From Betaproteobacteria bacterium (GTDB taxonomy: Bacteria; Pseudomonadota; Gammaproteobacteria; Burkholderiales; Casimicrobiaceae): a stretch of 64,000 nt of DNA. The position numbers were made by a program, and so were the translations under genes. The stretch covers positions 29,975 through 93,974 of the forward strand of contig WRFN01000008.1 of assembly GCA_009778785.1 (NCBI GenBank), written 5' to 3'. The notes under the pieces were generated by a model that did not search any database, was not told the DNA's origin, and saw nothing but the letters and a program-made list of their open reading frames with translations. Position 1 is the stretch's first letter, and each line of letters starts with the position of its first letter. This document shows, in pieces, positions 1 through 9,935 of this stretch.

Positions 1-653
<653 letters not shown>

Positions 654-941
654 ATGGCACTTTCACAGAATGAAATTCAACGGGTCGCGCATCTCGCGCG
701 CATTAAAATCGACGATGCCATATTGCCGCGCTTGCAGCAGCAACTCGATTCGATTCTCGACATGATCGACGCCTTGTCCAAAATCAATACCGACGGGGTA
801 GCGCCGATGGCGCACGCCCAGCCGTTGGCGCTGCCGTTGCGCGAAGACCGGGTCATCGAGCCAGATCGCCGCGACCATTATCAGCAAGGCGCGCCCGCCG
901 TGCAGGACGGCCTTTACCTCGTGCCGAAGGTGATCGAATGA
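654..941 (+). CDS. gatC: Aspartyl/glutamyl-tRNA amidotransferase subunit C
   Basis: This 95-residue GatC is the small stabilising subunit of the GatCAB transamidosome, which converts misacylated Glu-tRNA(Gln) and Asp-tRNA(Asn) to the amide forms in the cytoplasm. The start [20 protein letters not shown] and the later [20 protein letters not shown] are GatC signatures, and the length is normal. The ATG at 654 is chosen over upstream in-frame starts because the preceding residues are not GatC-like. The stop overlaps the gatA start (ATGA), so the two are translationally coupled. Its presence implies use of the indirect route for Gln and/or Asn tRNA charging. Confidence 0.96.
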   Translation: MALSQNEIQRVAHLARIKIDDAILPRLQQQLDSILDMIDALSKINTDGVAPMAHAQPLALPLREDRVIEPDRRDHYQQGAPAVQDGLYLVPKVIE

Positions 942-2425
942 AAGATTTTGCTTTTGCCACGGTCGCCGAACTGTCCGCTGCGCTGGCAGCGCGGCAGTGT
1001 TCGGCGCTGGAATTGACCGACGCGGCGCTGGCGAAAATCGCCGCCGCCCAACCAACCCTCAACGCCTTCGTCAGCGTCGATCCCGACGGCGCTCGTGCGG
1101 CCGCCAAAGCCGCGGACGCGGCGCGCGCCAAAGGCGAGGGCGGAGCGCTGACCGGCATCCCGATCGCCCAAAAAGACCTGTTTATGACGGAAGGTTTGCG
1201 CACCACGTGCTCATCGAAAATGCTGGCGAACTTCGTCGCGCCCTACGACGCGCACATCGTTACCGCGCTGAAGCAAGCGGGCACCGTGCTGATCGGCAAG
1301 ACGGCGATGGACGAATTCGCGATGGGCAGCAGTACCGAAACCTCGTTTTTCGGCATCGTTCACAATCCCTGGCAGCCTGAGGCCGTGCCGGGCGGCAGCT
1401 CCGGCGGCAGCGCCGTCGCCGTGGCGGCGGGGCTGGTTCCGGCGGCCACCGGCTCCGACACCGGCGGCTCGATCCGCCAACCGGCGTCGTTCTGCGGCAT
1501 CACCGGCATCAAGCCGACCTACGGCATTTGCTCGCGCTACGGCATGGTGGCGTTCGCCTCCAGCCTCGATCAAGCCGGGCCAATGGCGCGCAGCGCCGAA
1601 GATTGCGCGCTGCTGTTGACCGCGATGGCCGGCCATGACGTCCGCGACGCCACCTCGCTGCCGCACCCGAAAGAAGATTACAGCCGCGAACTGGCGCAAC
1701 CGGCGGCGGCCAAACCGCTCGAAGGCGTGCGTATCGGCTTGCCCGACGCTTTCTTCGGCGACGGCATCGACGCGCCGGTGCTGGCTGCCGTCGAAGCGGC
1801 GCTGGTCGAACTGCGAGCGCTGGGCGCGGCCACTGTGCCGGTATCGCTGCCTAACATCGACTATTCCGTGCCGACGTATTACGTGCTGGCGCCGGCAGAA
1901 GCGTCGTCGAACTTGTCGCGCTTCGACGGCGTGCGCTACGGCCATCGCGCCGCGCAGTACACCGACTTGTTCGACATGTACCAGAAAACGCGCGCCGAAG
2001 GTTTCGGCGATGAAGTCAAACGCCGCATTCTGGTCGGCACTTACGTCCTCTCGCACGGCTACTACGACGCTTATTACCTGAAAGCGCAGAAGGTACGGCG
2101 GCTGATCGCCGACGATTATCAGGCCGCCTTCGCGCAGTGCGACGTGATATTAGGCCCGACCGTGCCGACAACGGCGCCGTCTCTCGGCGCTCAAATGCAG
2201 GATCCGATCCAAATGTACCTAAACGATATTTTCACCATCGGCGCCAACCTCGCGGGGTTGCCGGCGATGTCCGTCCCCTGCGGCTTCACCCCGAACGGCT
2301 TGCCTATCGGGATGCAGTTGCAAGGCCCGTATTTCTCGGAAGCGCGACTGCTCAACATCGCGCACCGCTTCCAGCAAGCGACCGATTGGCATCGGCGTAC
2401 CCCGAAGGAGACTCGCCATGCGTGA
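938..2425 (+). CDS. gatA: Aspartyl/glutamyl-tRNA amidotransferase subunit A
   Basis: This is the 495-residue glutaminase subunit of GatCAB, an amidase-signature enzyme that releases ammonia from glutamine for the GatB active site. The catalytic Ser-cisSer-Lys triad is visible as K79 (IAQKDLF), S154 (GGSSGGSAV) and S178 ([11 protein letters not shown]), at the spacing known for bacterial GatA. The length is normal. It overlaps gatC by 4 bases and gatB by 8, indicating an operon with coupled translation. No defects were seen. Confidence 0.97.
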   Translation: MKDFAFATVAELSAALAARQCSALELTDAALAKIAAAQPTLNAFVSVDPDGARAAAKAADAARAKGEGGALTGIPIAQKDLFMTEGLRTTCSSKMLANFVAPYDAHIVTALKQAGTVLIGKTAMDEFAMGSSTETSFFGIVHNPWQPEAVPGGSSGGSAVAVAAGLVPAATGSDTGGSIRQPASFCGITGIKPTYGICSRYGMVAFASSLDQAGPMARSAEDCALLLTAMAGHDVRDATSLPHPKEDYSRELAQPAAAKPLEGVRIGLPDAFFGDGIDAPVLAAVEAALVELRALGAATVPVSLPNIDYSVPTYYVLAPAEASSNLSRFDGVRYGHRAAQYTDLFDMYQKTRAEGFGDEVKRRILVGTYVLSHGYYDAYYLKAQKVRRLIADDYQAAFAQCDVILGPTVPTTAPSLGAQMQDPIQMYLNDIFTIGANLAGLPAMSVPCGFTPNGLPIGMQLQGPYFSEARLLNIAHRFQQATDWHRRTPKETRHA

Positions 2426-3872
2426 AAGAACTTGGGAAGTCGTCATTGGGCTGGAAACCCACGCGCAGTTGTCCACCGCGTCGAAAATGTTTTCCGGCGC
2501 GTCCACCGCGTTTGGCGCAGCGCCCAACACGCAAGCCTCGGCGGTTGACCTGGCCTTGCCCGGCGTCTTGCCGGTCGCCAATGTCGGCGCGGTCGAGCGG
2601 GCGATCCGTTTCGGCTTGGCCGTCGGCGCTACGATCAACCCCACGAGCATCTTCGCCCGCAAAAATTACTTCTATCCCGATTTGCCGAAGGGTTACCAGA
2701 TCAGCCAGTTTGAAGTGCCGGTGGTGCAAGGCGGCGGGCTGACCATTACCACGTCAACGGGACAGAAAACGGTGCGCTTGACGCGCGCGCATCTCGAAGA
2801 AGACGCCGGCAAAAGCCTGCACGAAGATTTTCACGGGATGACCGGCATCGACTTGAATCGCGCCGGCACGCCCCTGCTCGAAATCGTCACTGAGCCGGAC
2901 ATGGCCTCCGCCGAAGAAGCCATCGTGTACGCGAAGGCGCTACACGCGCTGGTGTGCTGGATTGACATTTGCGACGGCAACATGCAGGAGGGCAGCTTTC
3001 GTTGCGACGCCAACGTCTCGGTGCGCCGTCCCGGCGAGCCGCTCGGCACCCGCTGCGAAATCAAAAATCTCAACAGCTTCCGCTTCATGGAAAAAGCGAT
3101 CGAGTTTGAAGTGCGCCGTCAGATCGAATTGATCGAAGACGGCGGCCGCGTCGTTCAGGAAACGCGGCTGTTCGATCCCGACACCGGCGAAACGCGCGCG
3201 ATGCGCAGCAAGGAAGACGCGCACGATTACCGCTATTTCCCCGACCCCGATCTGCCGCCGCTGATGATCGGCGCCGACTGGATCGCCCGCGTCGCCCGCG
3301 ACATGCCGGAATTGCCGACGGCGATGGCGGCGCGCTTCATCGCCGACTACGCGCTGCCCGCCTACGACGCCGAGCAGTTGACCGCCAGCCTTGCCTTCGC
3401 GCGTTACTTTGAAACGGCGGCAAACATCGTCGGGAAAGCCAACGCCAAAACCGTCGCCAACTGGATGATCGGCGAACTGTCGGCGGCGTTGAACCGCCAC
3501 GAAATCAGCGTTGAAAACGCGCCGATTTCGCCCGAACAACTGGCGGCGCTAATCGCCCGCGTGCAAGACGGCACCGTCTCGAACAAAGGCGGCAAAGACG
3601 TGTTTGAAGCGTTGTGGCAAAGCGGCGCGCGTGACGACGTCAGCGCCATCGACCGCATCATCGCCGAGCGCGGTCTGCAACAAATCTCCGACACCGGCGC
3701 GCTGGAGAAAATGGTGGACGACGTGTTGGCGCAAAATCCGGCGATTGTCGCCGAAGTTCGCGCCGGCAAGGAAAAAGCGTTCAACTCGCTGGTCGGCCAG
3801 ATCATGAAAGCCTCGCGCGGCAAGGCCAACCCGGCGCAAGTGAATGCGTTGCTGAAAAAGAAGCTGGGATGA
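2418..3872 (+). CDS. gatB: Aspartyl/glutamyl-tRNA amidotransferase subunit B
   Basis: This 484-residue GatB is the kinase/transamidase subunit that phosphorylates the misacylated carboxylate and transfers ammonia to it. The N-terminal [27 protein letters not shown] and EDAGKSLH stretches are family hallmarks. The C-terminal part carries the helical GatB/YqeY tRNA-binding tail ending [19 protein letters not shown]. It overlaps gatA by 8 bases and ends the operon; a hairpin terminator follows at 3986. Confidence 0.97.
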   Translation: MRERTWEVVIGLETHAQLSTASKMFSGASTAFGAAPNTQASAVDLALPGVLPVANVGAVERAIRFGLAVGATINPTSIFARKNYFYPDLPKGYQISQFEVPVVQGGGLTITTSTGQKTVRLTRAHLEEDAGKSLHEDFHGMTGIDLNRAGTPLLEIVTEPDMASAEEAIVYAKALHALVCWIDICDGNMQEGSFRCDANVSVRRPGEPLGTRCEIKNLNSFRFMEKAIEFEVRRQIELIEDGGRVVQETRLFDPDTGETRAMRSKEDAHDYRYFPDPDLPPLMIGADWIARVARDMPELPTAMAARFIADYALPAYDAEQLTASLAFARYFETAANIVGKANAKTVANWMIGELSAALNRHEISVENAPISPEQLAALIARVQDGTVSNKGGKDVFEALWQSGARDDVSAIDRIIAERGLQQISDTGALEKMVDDVLAQNPAIVAEVRAGKEKAFNSLVGQIMKASRGKANPAQVNALLKKKLG

Positions 3873-3879
3873 CCCCCAA

Positions 3880-3912
3880 CCGTTCGCCCTGAGCTTGTCG
3901 AAGGGGGAACGG
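3880..3912. repeat. Dispersed palindromic intergenic repeat, copy 1
   Basis: The segment starts CCGTTC and ends GAACGG, with the core GCCCTGAGCTTGTCGAAGG between. Close copies or fragments occur at 32296-32323 (opposite orientation), 37400-37428, 33338-33404 (a degenerate inverted pair) and 49454-49482. It lies just after gatB. The family resembles REP-like elements common in proteobacterial intergenic DNA. Confidence 0.7.
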
Positions 3913-3985
3913 CGGATGATGACGGATTTCGCGGGCGGAGAAGGGCAAACCATCTAACGGCAAAAACCCTCTAACGCCGTGTAAA

Positions 3986-4007
3986 AAACGCCGCGCATGG
4001 GCGTTTT
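3986..4007 (+). terminator. Rho-independent terminator after gatB
   Basis: AAACGCC (3986-3992) pairs with GGCGTTT (4000-4006) across a 7-base loop and runs into TTTT. It lies about 115 bases past the gatB stop. From about 4018 to 4080 an AT-rich stretch follows with imperfect repeats of TTTTTACTTATTGA, which may belong to the htpX promoter. Confidence 0.6.
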
Positions 4008-4167
4008 AGAATATTCGCCTTGGCGCTTTTTGCTTTTTACTTGTTGCTTATTGATTTTTACTTATTGACTTTTACTTTCCTATCGCCATTTATCGAGCCG
4101 TAGCGTTCGCCAAAAAGCGGTATCATCATCAATAGTCAAGCGCTTTCAAGGATTTCAAGGAGGAATC

Positions 4168-5049
4168 ATGACTCGGGTTTTTTTACTTCTCGCCACCAAT
4201 ATCGCCGTGATGGTCGTGCTGTCGATCGTCTGCTCGATTCTGGGTGTCGATCGCTATCTGACGCAGAGCGGACTCAATCTCGGCACGTTGCTGCTGTTTT
4301 CTGCCGTCTTCGGTTTCGGCGGCGCTTTCATCTCGCTGCTGATGTCAAAGTTCATGGCCAAACACACCATGGGCGCGCGCGTCATCACCACGCCGCAGAA
4401 TGAGACCGAAACCTGGCTGATGCAAACCGTCACCAAGCTGGCGCAACGCGCCGAAATCGGCATGCCGGAAGTTGCCATTTACGAAGGCCCGCCCAACGCG
4501 TTCGCCACCGGCGCCCGCCGCGACGCTTCGCTGGTCGCGGTGTCCACCGGCCTGCTGCAAAGCATGAGCCGCAACGAAGTCGAAGCCGTGCTCGGCCACG
4601 AAATCACCCACGTTTCCAACGGCGACATGGTCACGTTGACGCTGATTCAGGGCGTCGTCAACACCTTCGTTTTCTTCCTGGCGCGAGTGATCGGCTATAT
4701 CGTTGACAAAGTGGTTTTCCGCACCGAGCGCGGCGTCGGCCCGGGCTACTACATCATTATGATCGTCAGCCAAATCGTGCTTGGTTTTCTGGCCAGCGCG
4801 GTCGTTGCCTGGTTCTCGCGGCGGCGCGAATTCCGCGCCGATGCCGGCAGCGCCAACCTTCTGGGGCAACCGCAATCCATGATTAACGCGCTGCGTCGGC
4901 TGGGCGGACTGGAAACGCAGGAATTGCCGGAATCCCTGCGCGCTTCCGGCATCGCCGGCGGCAAACTGTCGTCGCTGTTCGCCTCGCACCCGCCCATCGA
5001 AGTGCGCATCGCGGCGCTGCAAGGCCGCGATCCCTCAGCGTCGTTTTAA
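4168..5049 (+). CDS. htpX: Membrane metalloprotease HtpX
   Basis: This 293-residue inner-membrane zinc protease belongs to family M48B and degrades misfolded membrane proteins. Two N-terminal membrane spans (about 4-26 and 38-60) precede the zinc motif HEITH (H144, E145, H148). The third zinc ligand is E221 in [13 protein letters not shown]. Two more hydrophobic spans lie at about 160-180 and 195-216. A strong AAGGAGG site lies just before the ATG. It is a single gene. In relatives htpX responds to envelope and heat stress; nothing in this sequence shows its control directly. Confidence 0.96.
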   Translation: MTRVFLLLATNIAVMVVLSIVCSILGVDRYLTQSGLNLGTLLLFSAVFGFGGAFISLLMSKFMAKHTMGARVITTPQNETETWLMQTVTKLAQRAEIGMPEVAIYEGPPNAFATGARRDASLVAVSTGLLQSMSRNEVEAVLGHEITHVSNGDMVTLTLIQGVVNTFVFFLARVIGYIVDKVVFRTERGVGPGYYIIMIVSQIVLGFLASAVVAWFSRRREFRADAGSANLLGQPQSMINALRRLGGLETQELPESLRASGIAGGKLSSLFASHPPIEVRIAALQGRDPSASF

Positions 5050-5062
5050 TCGTTCTTTGTAA

Positions 5063-5101
5063 GCACGCGGCGGTTGGAGTTCTTCATTCCAACCGCCGTG
5101 C
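5063..5101. terminator. Hairpin between convergent htpX and IPTL-tail gene
   Basis: GGCGGTTGGA (5069-5078) pairs perfectly with TCCAACCGCC (5088-5097), and outer GCAC/GTGC pairs extend the stem past a two-base bulge. No clear T run follows on either strand, so termination is inferred from its position between convergent genes. Confidence 0.5.
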
Positions 5102-5137
5102 GCGTCGGAAAAAACTAAAAATCTACTCGGCGCAACC

Positions 5138-6790
5138 TCAACGTGCGCGCCGCCTGACCACTCCGCCCGCCGCGAAGGCGAACAGAAGAAGCGCCAGCAG
5201 ACCCAGCGCCCATGTGTTCAGCGTCGGTACAGAGGTGGTGGATGCCGCCCCTTGGGCCAGGATTTGCAGAAACAAAGCGTTGCCGGCCTGCGTCAGTTTG
5301 AAGTCGTAGCCCGTGATGGGGGCGAGAGTGGTGTCGGTCACGCTGCCCAGCACAAAGCTGCCCGCCGGTGCGCCCGCCGGCAGGGTAATCAGCGGCATGC
5401 CGTTGCCGGTGGTCAGCGCGACGGACGGATCGAAATTGATGATATTCACCGCCGTCACGCCACTGACGGTGTTCGTCACCGTCAACTCGGCAAGGGCGCC
5501 GCCGCCATTCAGTTGCGCCGGGATGTCCAGCGCGCTGCCGCTGCCGCCGGTGTAAGCGCCGACCGTCGTGTCCCCTTCCAGTATCACCGTGCCGTTATTG
5601 GTCAGCGATTGCAGCGTGTGCGGGGCCGGCCCCATCACGGCCAGCGTTGCGCCCGCGTTCACTTGCACCGTGCTGGCCGCGCCCATGCTGCTGCCGGAAC
5701 CCAGAACCAGCACTCCCGCGCTCACCGTCCACGGCATCGCCACCGTGGTCGTGCCGTTCAGCGTCCAGTTGCTCGTTCCGGTTTTCTCGAAATTGGCGAA
5801 GTTCTGGTATTGCTGGCCCGGGCCGATGTCGCCCAGCTGGATGTCGCTGTCGTCGCTGCCGCCCAGAATCAGCGTGTCGGAGCCGCCCGAAACGGCCACC
5901 ACGTTGCCAGTAATGGTGGAGTTGCTCCACAGCTCCAGGCTGTTGGTGCCGCCGGTGAAAACGATGGCGTCGGCCTGCGTGCCGTCGCCATTCAATCCGC
6001 CCGAAATCGTGCCGTCGTTGACGATGCTCACGTTGGCCCCGCGCACGCCCGCGCCGCCCGCAACGTTGCCCGCGCCGTTGCCGCCCTGCACCACGCCGCC
6101 GGCCTGGTTGTTCAGCGTGATCGCGCCGGTGATCGCGCCGCCGCTGCCGCAGTGGAACGAGCCAACGCAACTGCCGCCGTTGCCGATGCCATCGCCGCCG
6201 TTGCCAGCGTGGTTGGCGTTGTCGCCGCTGCCGCCGTTGCCGCCGGCAATCGTGCCGCTGTTGGTCAGGGTAAGCGCGCCGCTCATCGCGCCGCCCGCGC
6301 CGCCAGCACCGCCCCCAGCGCCGCCGCCGCCGCCGCCGCCGCCATGGCCCGCGCCGCCGCCACCACCGCCGAAGCCGCCGCCATCGCCGCCGCCGCCGCC
6401 GCCGCCAATCCCCGCGCCGCCGCCGCCGCCGCCGCCGCTGCCGTTGCCGCCGTTGCCGCCCTGAATCGTGCCGCCCGCGGGGTTGCTGATCACGCCGCCG
6501 GCGCCGGCGCTGCCATCGCCGCCGGGGTGGGGAGTGCCATCATCAAGGCCGCCCGCGCCGCCGGCGCTGCCGTCGCCGGACGCGCCGCCATTGCCGCCAG
6601 CGACGCCAACAACGCCATTGCCGCCATCCACGCCCGTGACCGCCTGCGCCAGAGCCGGGGCGGGCAGCGCCGCCAGTGAGACCGCCAGCAGACAAGCGGC
6701 CAGCAGGGATGCGACGAATCCACCGCCGCAACGCCGCGCTAAAGTGATGGAAGGAGAATGAGTTGTACGACAGAAGGCGTTACAAAACAT
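5138..6790 (-). CDS. Glycine-rich exported protein with IPTL-CTERM-like sorting tail
   Basis: This 550-residue secreted protein has a signal segment ending ALPAPALA at about residue 48. A very glycine-rich region follows (about 50-190, GGNGG and GGGGG runs), then autotransporter-like beta strands with phrases such as LTNSGTIAGG and LNNQAGGVVQGG. The C-terminus reads VPTLNTWALGLLALLL and ends in RRRAR: a short motif, one membrane span and a basic end. That is the architecture of IPTL-CTERM/PEP-CTERM tails processed by exosortase-like enzymes in other species. The ATG at 6790 is preferred; an in-frame GTG at 6814 is an alternative. No sorting enzyme is in the window. Probable surface or matrix protein; exact role unknown. 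Confidence 0.8.
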   Translation of the reverse strand: MFCNAFCRTTHSPSITLARRCGGGFVASLLAACLLAVSLAALPAPALAQAVTGVDGGNGVVGVAGGNGGASGDGSAGGAGGLDDGTPHPGGDGSAGAGGVISNPAGGTIQGGNGGNGSGGGGGGGAGIGGGGGGGDGGGFGGGGGGAGHGGGGGGGGAGGGAGGAGGAMSGALTLTNSGTIAGGNGGSGDNANHAGNGGDGIGNGGSCVGSFHCGSGGAITGAITLNNQAGGVVQGGNGAGNVAGGAGVRGANVSIVNDGTISGGLNGDGTQADAIVFTGGTNSLELWSNSTITGNVVAVSGGSDTLILGGSDDSDIQLGDIGPGQQYQNFANFEKTGTSNWTLNGTTTVAMPWTVSAGVLVLGSGSSMGAASTVQVNAGATLAVMGPAPHTLQSLTNNGTVILEGDTTVGAYTGGSGSALDIPAQLNGGGALAELTVTNTVSGVTAVNIINFDPSVALTTGNGMPLITLPAGAPAGSFVLGSVTDTTLAPITGYDFKLTQAGNALFLQILAQGAASTTSVPTLNTWALGLLALLLFAFAAGGVVRRRAR

Positions 6791-7143
6791 GATGAGGAGT
6801 TCCCGAAATAACACACTTTTTTATTGTACTGCGCTTTAGTCATCAAAGGTTTCGAGATCATTAAAACGCGGGCTTTGCGTTCGATTTCTGATCGCTGTTT
6901 ACCGTTCGCGCAACAAACTTTTCTTGCTTTTTGGAGGGGCTTTCCGGCGGTCGCGTGGCGACGGTAGGGCGGGCGTTGCGGTAGTGGCAGTGTTGGAAAA
7001 AGAGACACAAAAGACAAAATTAAAGACGATGGGTTGAAAAAGCAAGAAAATATCTTGTGAGTCTATGGATAGCACCATAAAATTAAAACAACAGTTGCGA
7101 ATACATGAATGCATCCTAAAAGCATCAACGGCAACAGTTTTGT

Positions 7144-7193
7144 CGGTCTGCGGAGGGGCTTGAGATGAAATATCTCACCGCAGGGTCTGACCG
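7144..7193 (+). promoter_or_regulatory. Nested stem structure in the leader of the 7250 gene
   Basis: Three sets of complementary arms are nested. CGGTC (7144-7148) pairs with GACCG (7189-7193). TGCGG (7149-7153) pairs with CCGCA (7178-7182). TGAGAT (7161-7166) pairs with ATCTCA (7172-7177). Unpaired AGGGGCT lies on the 5' side and GGGTCT on the 3' side. This looks like a structured 5' leader RNA. It matches no riboswitch consensus I know: it has a TPP-like GAGA but lacks the rest of that aptamer. Confidence 0.45.
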
Positions 7194-7197
7194 CAAT

Positions 7198-7225
7198 CCT
7201 TTCCCCCTATCGGAAAGGTTTTTTT
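7198..7225 (+). terminator. Terminator-like hairpin in the leader (possible attenuator)
   Basis: CCTTTCC (7198-7204) pairs with GGAAAGG (7212-7218) and is followed by seven T residues. The run ends only 24 bases before the ATG at 7250 and directly follows the nested fold. Its position suggests premature termination control of the downstream gene, or the end of a small leader RNA. Confidence 0.5.
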
Positions 7226-7249
7226 CTCGTTCAAGAAAGGAACTTTTCA

Positions 7250-9877
7250 ATGTTTGCCTTTTTCAAGAAGACGCAGTATGCGACTCCGGCGGCGCTGCCT
7301 AACGAGTCGCCTTCAGTACCCTTTATGCACAAAGCCGTACCGCGCCTGTTGGTGTTGCTTGCCGGCATCGGTTTGGCTTCTTCCGGCGCGCTGGCGCAGT
7401 CGCTGGAAGGGCTGGGACAGCCGGCCTCCGGCGATACCTGGACTCTGACACAGAATTCCACGCGCCATACCGACATCACGCTGCCCACGCTTTTCTCGAT
7501 TGACGGCGCCACTTTCTCGTTGACGCTCAACGAGGCCGGAACCTACGCGCGCTTCGTCAACACCACCACGGCTCCCGCCGTACTCAATCTGACCAACGTC
7601 ACCATTCAATACGGCGATCAGACGGCCAGCGGCGGCGCGATTGACTCGACCGGGGTCAACACCGCCCTGACGGTCAATACGTTCGGGACGGTCAATTTCG
7701 TTGACAATGCAGTCACCGCCGCTGCCGCCGGCTCCACCCGCAACGGCAGCGTGATTTACGCCGATGGCGACATTTTGCTGGGCACGAACGCCAACGCCAA
7801 CATAATCGTCGTGGACGGCAACAACACGACCGGCACGAACGGCGTCACCGACGGCGGCGCGGTTTATTCGCAGAACCGCAATATCGCCATCGGCAACCCC
7901 GCCAGCGGGGTCAAACTGTCGGGCAACACCACCTCCGGCGTCGCCGCCGCCGTGTACACCCGCGAGCGCCTGGCGCCCGCCGTGGCGGGCGACGCGTACG
8001 GCAGCATCGACATCAACGGCGACCAGATCATCGTGCGGTCAAACCACGCCGACATCCACACGGGCGCGATCTACACCAGCAACGAGTTCTTCCGCCCCGA
8101 TGCCAACATCACCATCGGCAACGACAACATCACCACAAGCGTTTTTGTGAACCTGAACGACGCCAACGGCAGCGCCGGGGCGATTCAGTCCGCCAGCAAC
8201 AAGGTGGCGATCTACGGTCAGTCCATCACTCTGGACGACAACCACGCCAATGGCTGGGGTCTCACGACAGGAATGGGCGGCAGCGCTACCTCGAACTTGG
8301 CGGGCACGGGTTCCGCCGGCGCGGTGCTTTCGTCGCTGGGCGTGGACATTGGCAACACCAGCGGCAACAGCGACGTCTCCATCACCAACAACACCGCCGT
8401 GGGCCGGGGCGGGGCGATCTACACGTCCAATCCCGACGTCATCAACTACCCCAATGACGGCAACGTCAACATCACCGGCCAGACGATCGAACTGGGCGGC
8501 AACACGTCTGGCGACAACGGCACGGTCAATTACACCGGCTACGTCGGTTACATCGGCGGCGGCGCGGTTTATTCCAACCGGAACATCACGCTCACCGGCG
8601 GCGACATCGATATGTCCGCCAATAAAGCCATCATCGGCTCCGGCGGCGTGCTGGAAGCGGAGTTGAACGTCACCATCACCGGCAATCTGACTGCCGTGGA
8701 CAATCACGCGGATGATGCCGCGATCCTCGTCGGCAGCATGACCGTCACCGGCAACGGCGGCGTGATCTGGACGGGGCAAGACGTGACGCTGAACGCCAAC
8801 CTTGCAAACGGCATGGAGTTTGACTCCAACACCGCCGGAGGCGACGGCGGCGCGATCCGCGCGGGCGGCCACGTGGCACTGAACGCCACCGGCGGCGACA
8901 TTACCTTTATGGGCAACATCAGCAACAGCGGCAATGGCGGCAACGCGATCTGGTATCAGAACTCGTACCATGGCGTCTCCTCCGCGGCGGAAACGACCTT
9001 TAACACCTCGACCGGTCGGACGATTTTCTTCTACGACACGATTGCCAACAACCCGGCTTATGGTTTGCTGACGGTGTCAAAGACCAACCCCGGCGTGGTG
9101 CTGTTCGACGGCTCGGCCTCGACTGACAAATGGTCGCAGATTTACGGCGAGACGGCGGTCAGCGGCGGCGTTTTCGCGGTGCGCAACGACGCGATTTATG
9201 GCTCGCTCGCTGCCGATGCCGGCCAGCCCGACCCGAGCACCTTCGATGCCCCGTCAGGCACAACAGTGGTCGGCGGCGGCGTGGGCACGATCAAGGCGGA
9301 CGAGTTCACGCTGGACGGCGGCACGCTGGACATTTCAGGCAGCCGCCAGCCGACGACTTCTTCGGCATATTCTGCGGCGGGGTCAGGCACAAATCCGGCT
9401 AACTACAGCACCTTCAACGTCGTCACCAGCGACGCAACGAGCTTTGCGGGCAGCACGATCCAGTTCAACACCTATCTGGACGACGCCAGCACGCAGGCCA
9501 GCGACCATCTGGTGATTGACCTGAACAGCACCGGCGCGTTGCAGGGCGTGGGGCAGGTGTCCGTCACCAACACCAACGGCCCCGGCGCGCTGACTTCGGG
9601 CGACGGCATTTTGCTGATCCAGGTGGACAACGGCACGTCGGCGCCCGGCGATTTTGTGTTGAGCCAGCCGGTCACCAAGGGCGGCTTTGAATACGAACTG
9701 GGGCAGGGACTGACGGCTGCAACCCAGAACAACTGGTATCTGCGCTCCAAGGCCTTAGGGGCCGGCGGCGGCACGTCGAACATTCCGACGCTGAGCGACA
9801 CGATGCTGGCGCTTCTGGCGTTGCTGCTGGTCGGTGGCGCGGCGTTCGCCTTACGGCGCAAAGTCACGTCATGCTGA
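7250..9877 (+). CDS. Large exported beta-helix protein with IPTL-CTERM tail
   Basis: This is an 875-residue secreted protein. An AAAGGAAC ribosome site supports the ATG at 7250, giving an unusually long signal region of about 49 residues: a 25-residue extension, then MHKAVPRLLVLLAGIGLA and a cut near ALA. The body is a run of beta-helix repeats with recurring GGAIYTS, GGAVYS and GGVIW phrases spaced by NIT and NTS turns, resembling the GGAI motifs of Pmp-type adhesins. The end is NIPTLSDTMLALLALLL, then RRKVTSC: the IPTL motif, a membrane span and a basic tail. It probably acts at the cell surface. No transporter or sortase gene is adjacent. Confidence 0.85.
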   Translation: MFAFFKKTQYATPAALPNESPSVPFMHKAVPRLLVLLAGIGLASSGALAQSLEGLGQPASGDTWTLTQNSTRHTDITLPTLFSIDGATFSLTLNEAGTYARFVNTTTAPAVLNLTNVTIQYGDQTASGGAIDSTGVNTALTVNTFGTVNFVDNAVTAAAAGSTRNGSVIYADGDILLGTNANANIIVVDGNNTTGTNGVTDGGAVYSQNRNIAIGNPASGVKLSGNTTSGVAAAVYTRERLAPAVAGDAYGSIDINGDQIIVRSNHADIHTGAIYTSNEFFRPDANITIGNDNITTSVFVNLNDANGSAGAIQSASNKVAIYGQSITLDDNHANGWGLTTGMGGSATSNLAGTGSAGAVLSSLGVDIGNTSGNSDVSITNNTAVGRGGAIYTSNPDVINYPNDGNVNITGQTIELGGNTSGDNGTVNYTGYVGYIGGGAVYSNRNITLTGGDIDMSANKAIIGSGGVLEAELNVTITGNLTAVDNHADDAAILVGSMTVTGNGGVIWTGQDVTLNANLANGMEFDSNTAGGDGGAIRAGGHVALNATGGDITFMGNISNSGNGGNAIWYQNSYHGVSSAAETTFNTSTGRTIFFYDTIANNPAYGLLTVSKTNPGVVLFDGSASTDKWSQIYGETAVSGGVFAVRNDAIYGSLAADAGQPDPSTFDAPSGTTVVGGGVGTIKADEFTLDGGTLDISGSRQPTTSSAYSAAGSGTNPANYSTFNVVTSDATSFAGSTIQFNTYLDDASTQASDHLVIDLNSTGALQGVGQVSVTNTNGPGALTSGDGILLIQVDNGTSAPGDFVLSQPVTKGGFEYELGQGLTAATQNNWYLRSKALGAGGGTSNIPTLSDTMLALLALLLVGGAAFALRRKVTSC

Positions 9878-9910
9878 TGCGTCAGAACTGATACGACACA
9901 ACAACAAAAC

Positions 9911-9932
9911 AACGGACGCTTCGGCGTCCGTT
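9911..9932. terminator. Bidirectional terminator between convergent genes
   Basis: AACGGACGC (9911-9919), a TTCG loop, then GCGTCCGTT (9924-9932) form a very stable tetraloop hairpin. On the minus strand the flank reads GTTTTGTTG. It separates the IPTL-CTERM gene from the convergent nuclease gene. The same ACGGACGC stem is used after the atp operon at 57571. Confidence 0.75.
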
Positions 9933-9935
9933 GTG

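Larger units (their letters stand above)
6791..7249. promoter_or_regulatory. Divergent regulatory region between two IPTL-tail genes
   Basis: This roughly 460-base AT-richer gap must hold promoters for both exported-protein genes. Its right part contains a nested RNA fold (7144-7193) and a terminator-like hairpin (7198-7225) directly before the rightward gene; both are listed separately. I see no open frame longer than a few dozen codons that looks real. Confidence 0.5.

Noticed and set aside
5252..6679. 475-codon plus-strand frame rich in Ala and Arg, opposite the glycine-rich gene
   Set aside because: Low-complexity complement of GGC/GCC repeats; the minus strand has a signal peptide and a sorting tail, so that strand is coding.
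7144..7193. TPP riboswitch
   Set aside because: The AGGGGCT and TGAGA segments recall the thi-box, but the second conserved half and the long asymmetric arms are missing and the downstream gene is not thiamine-related.
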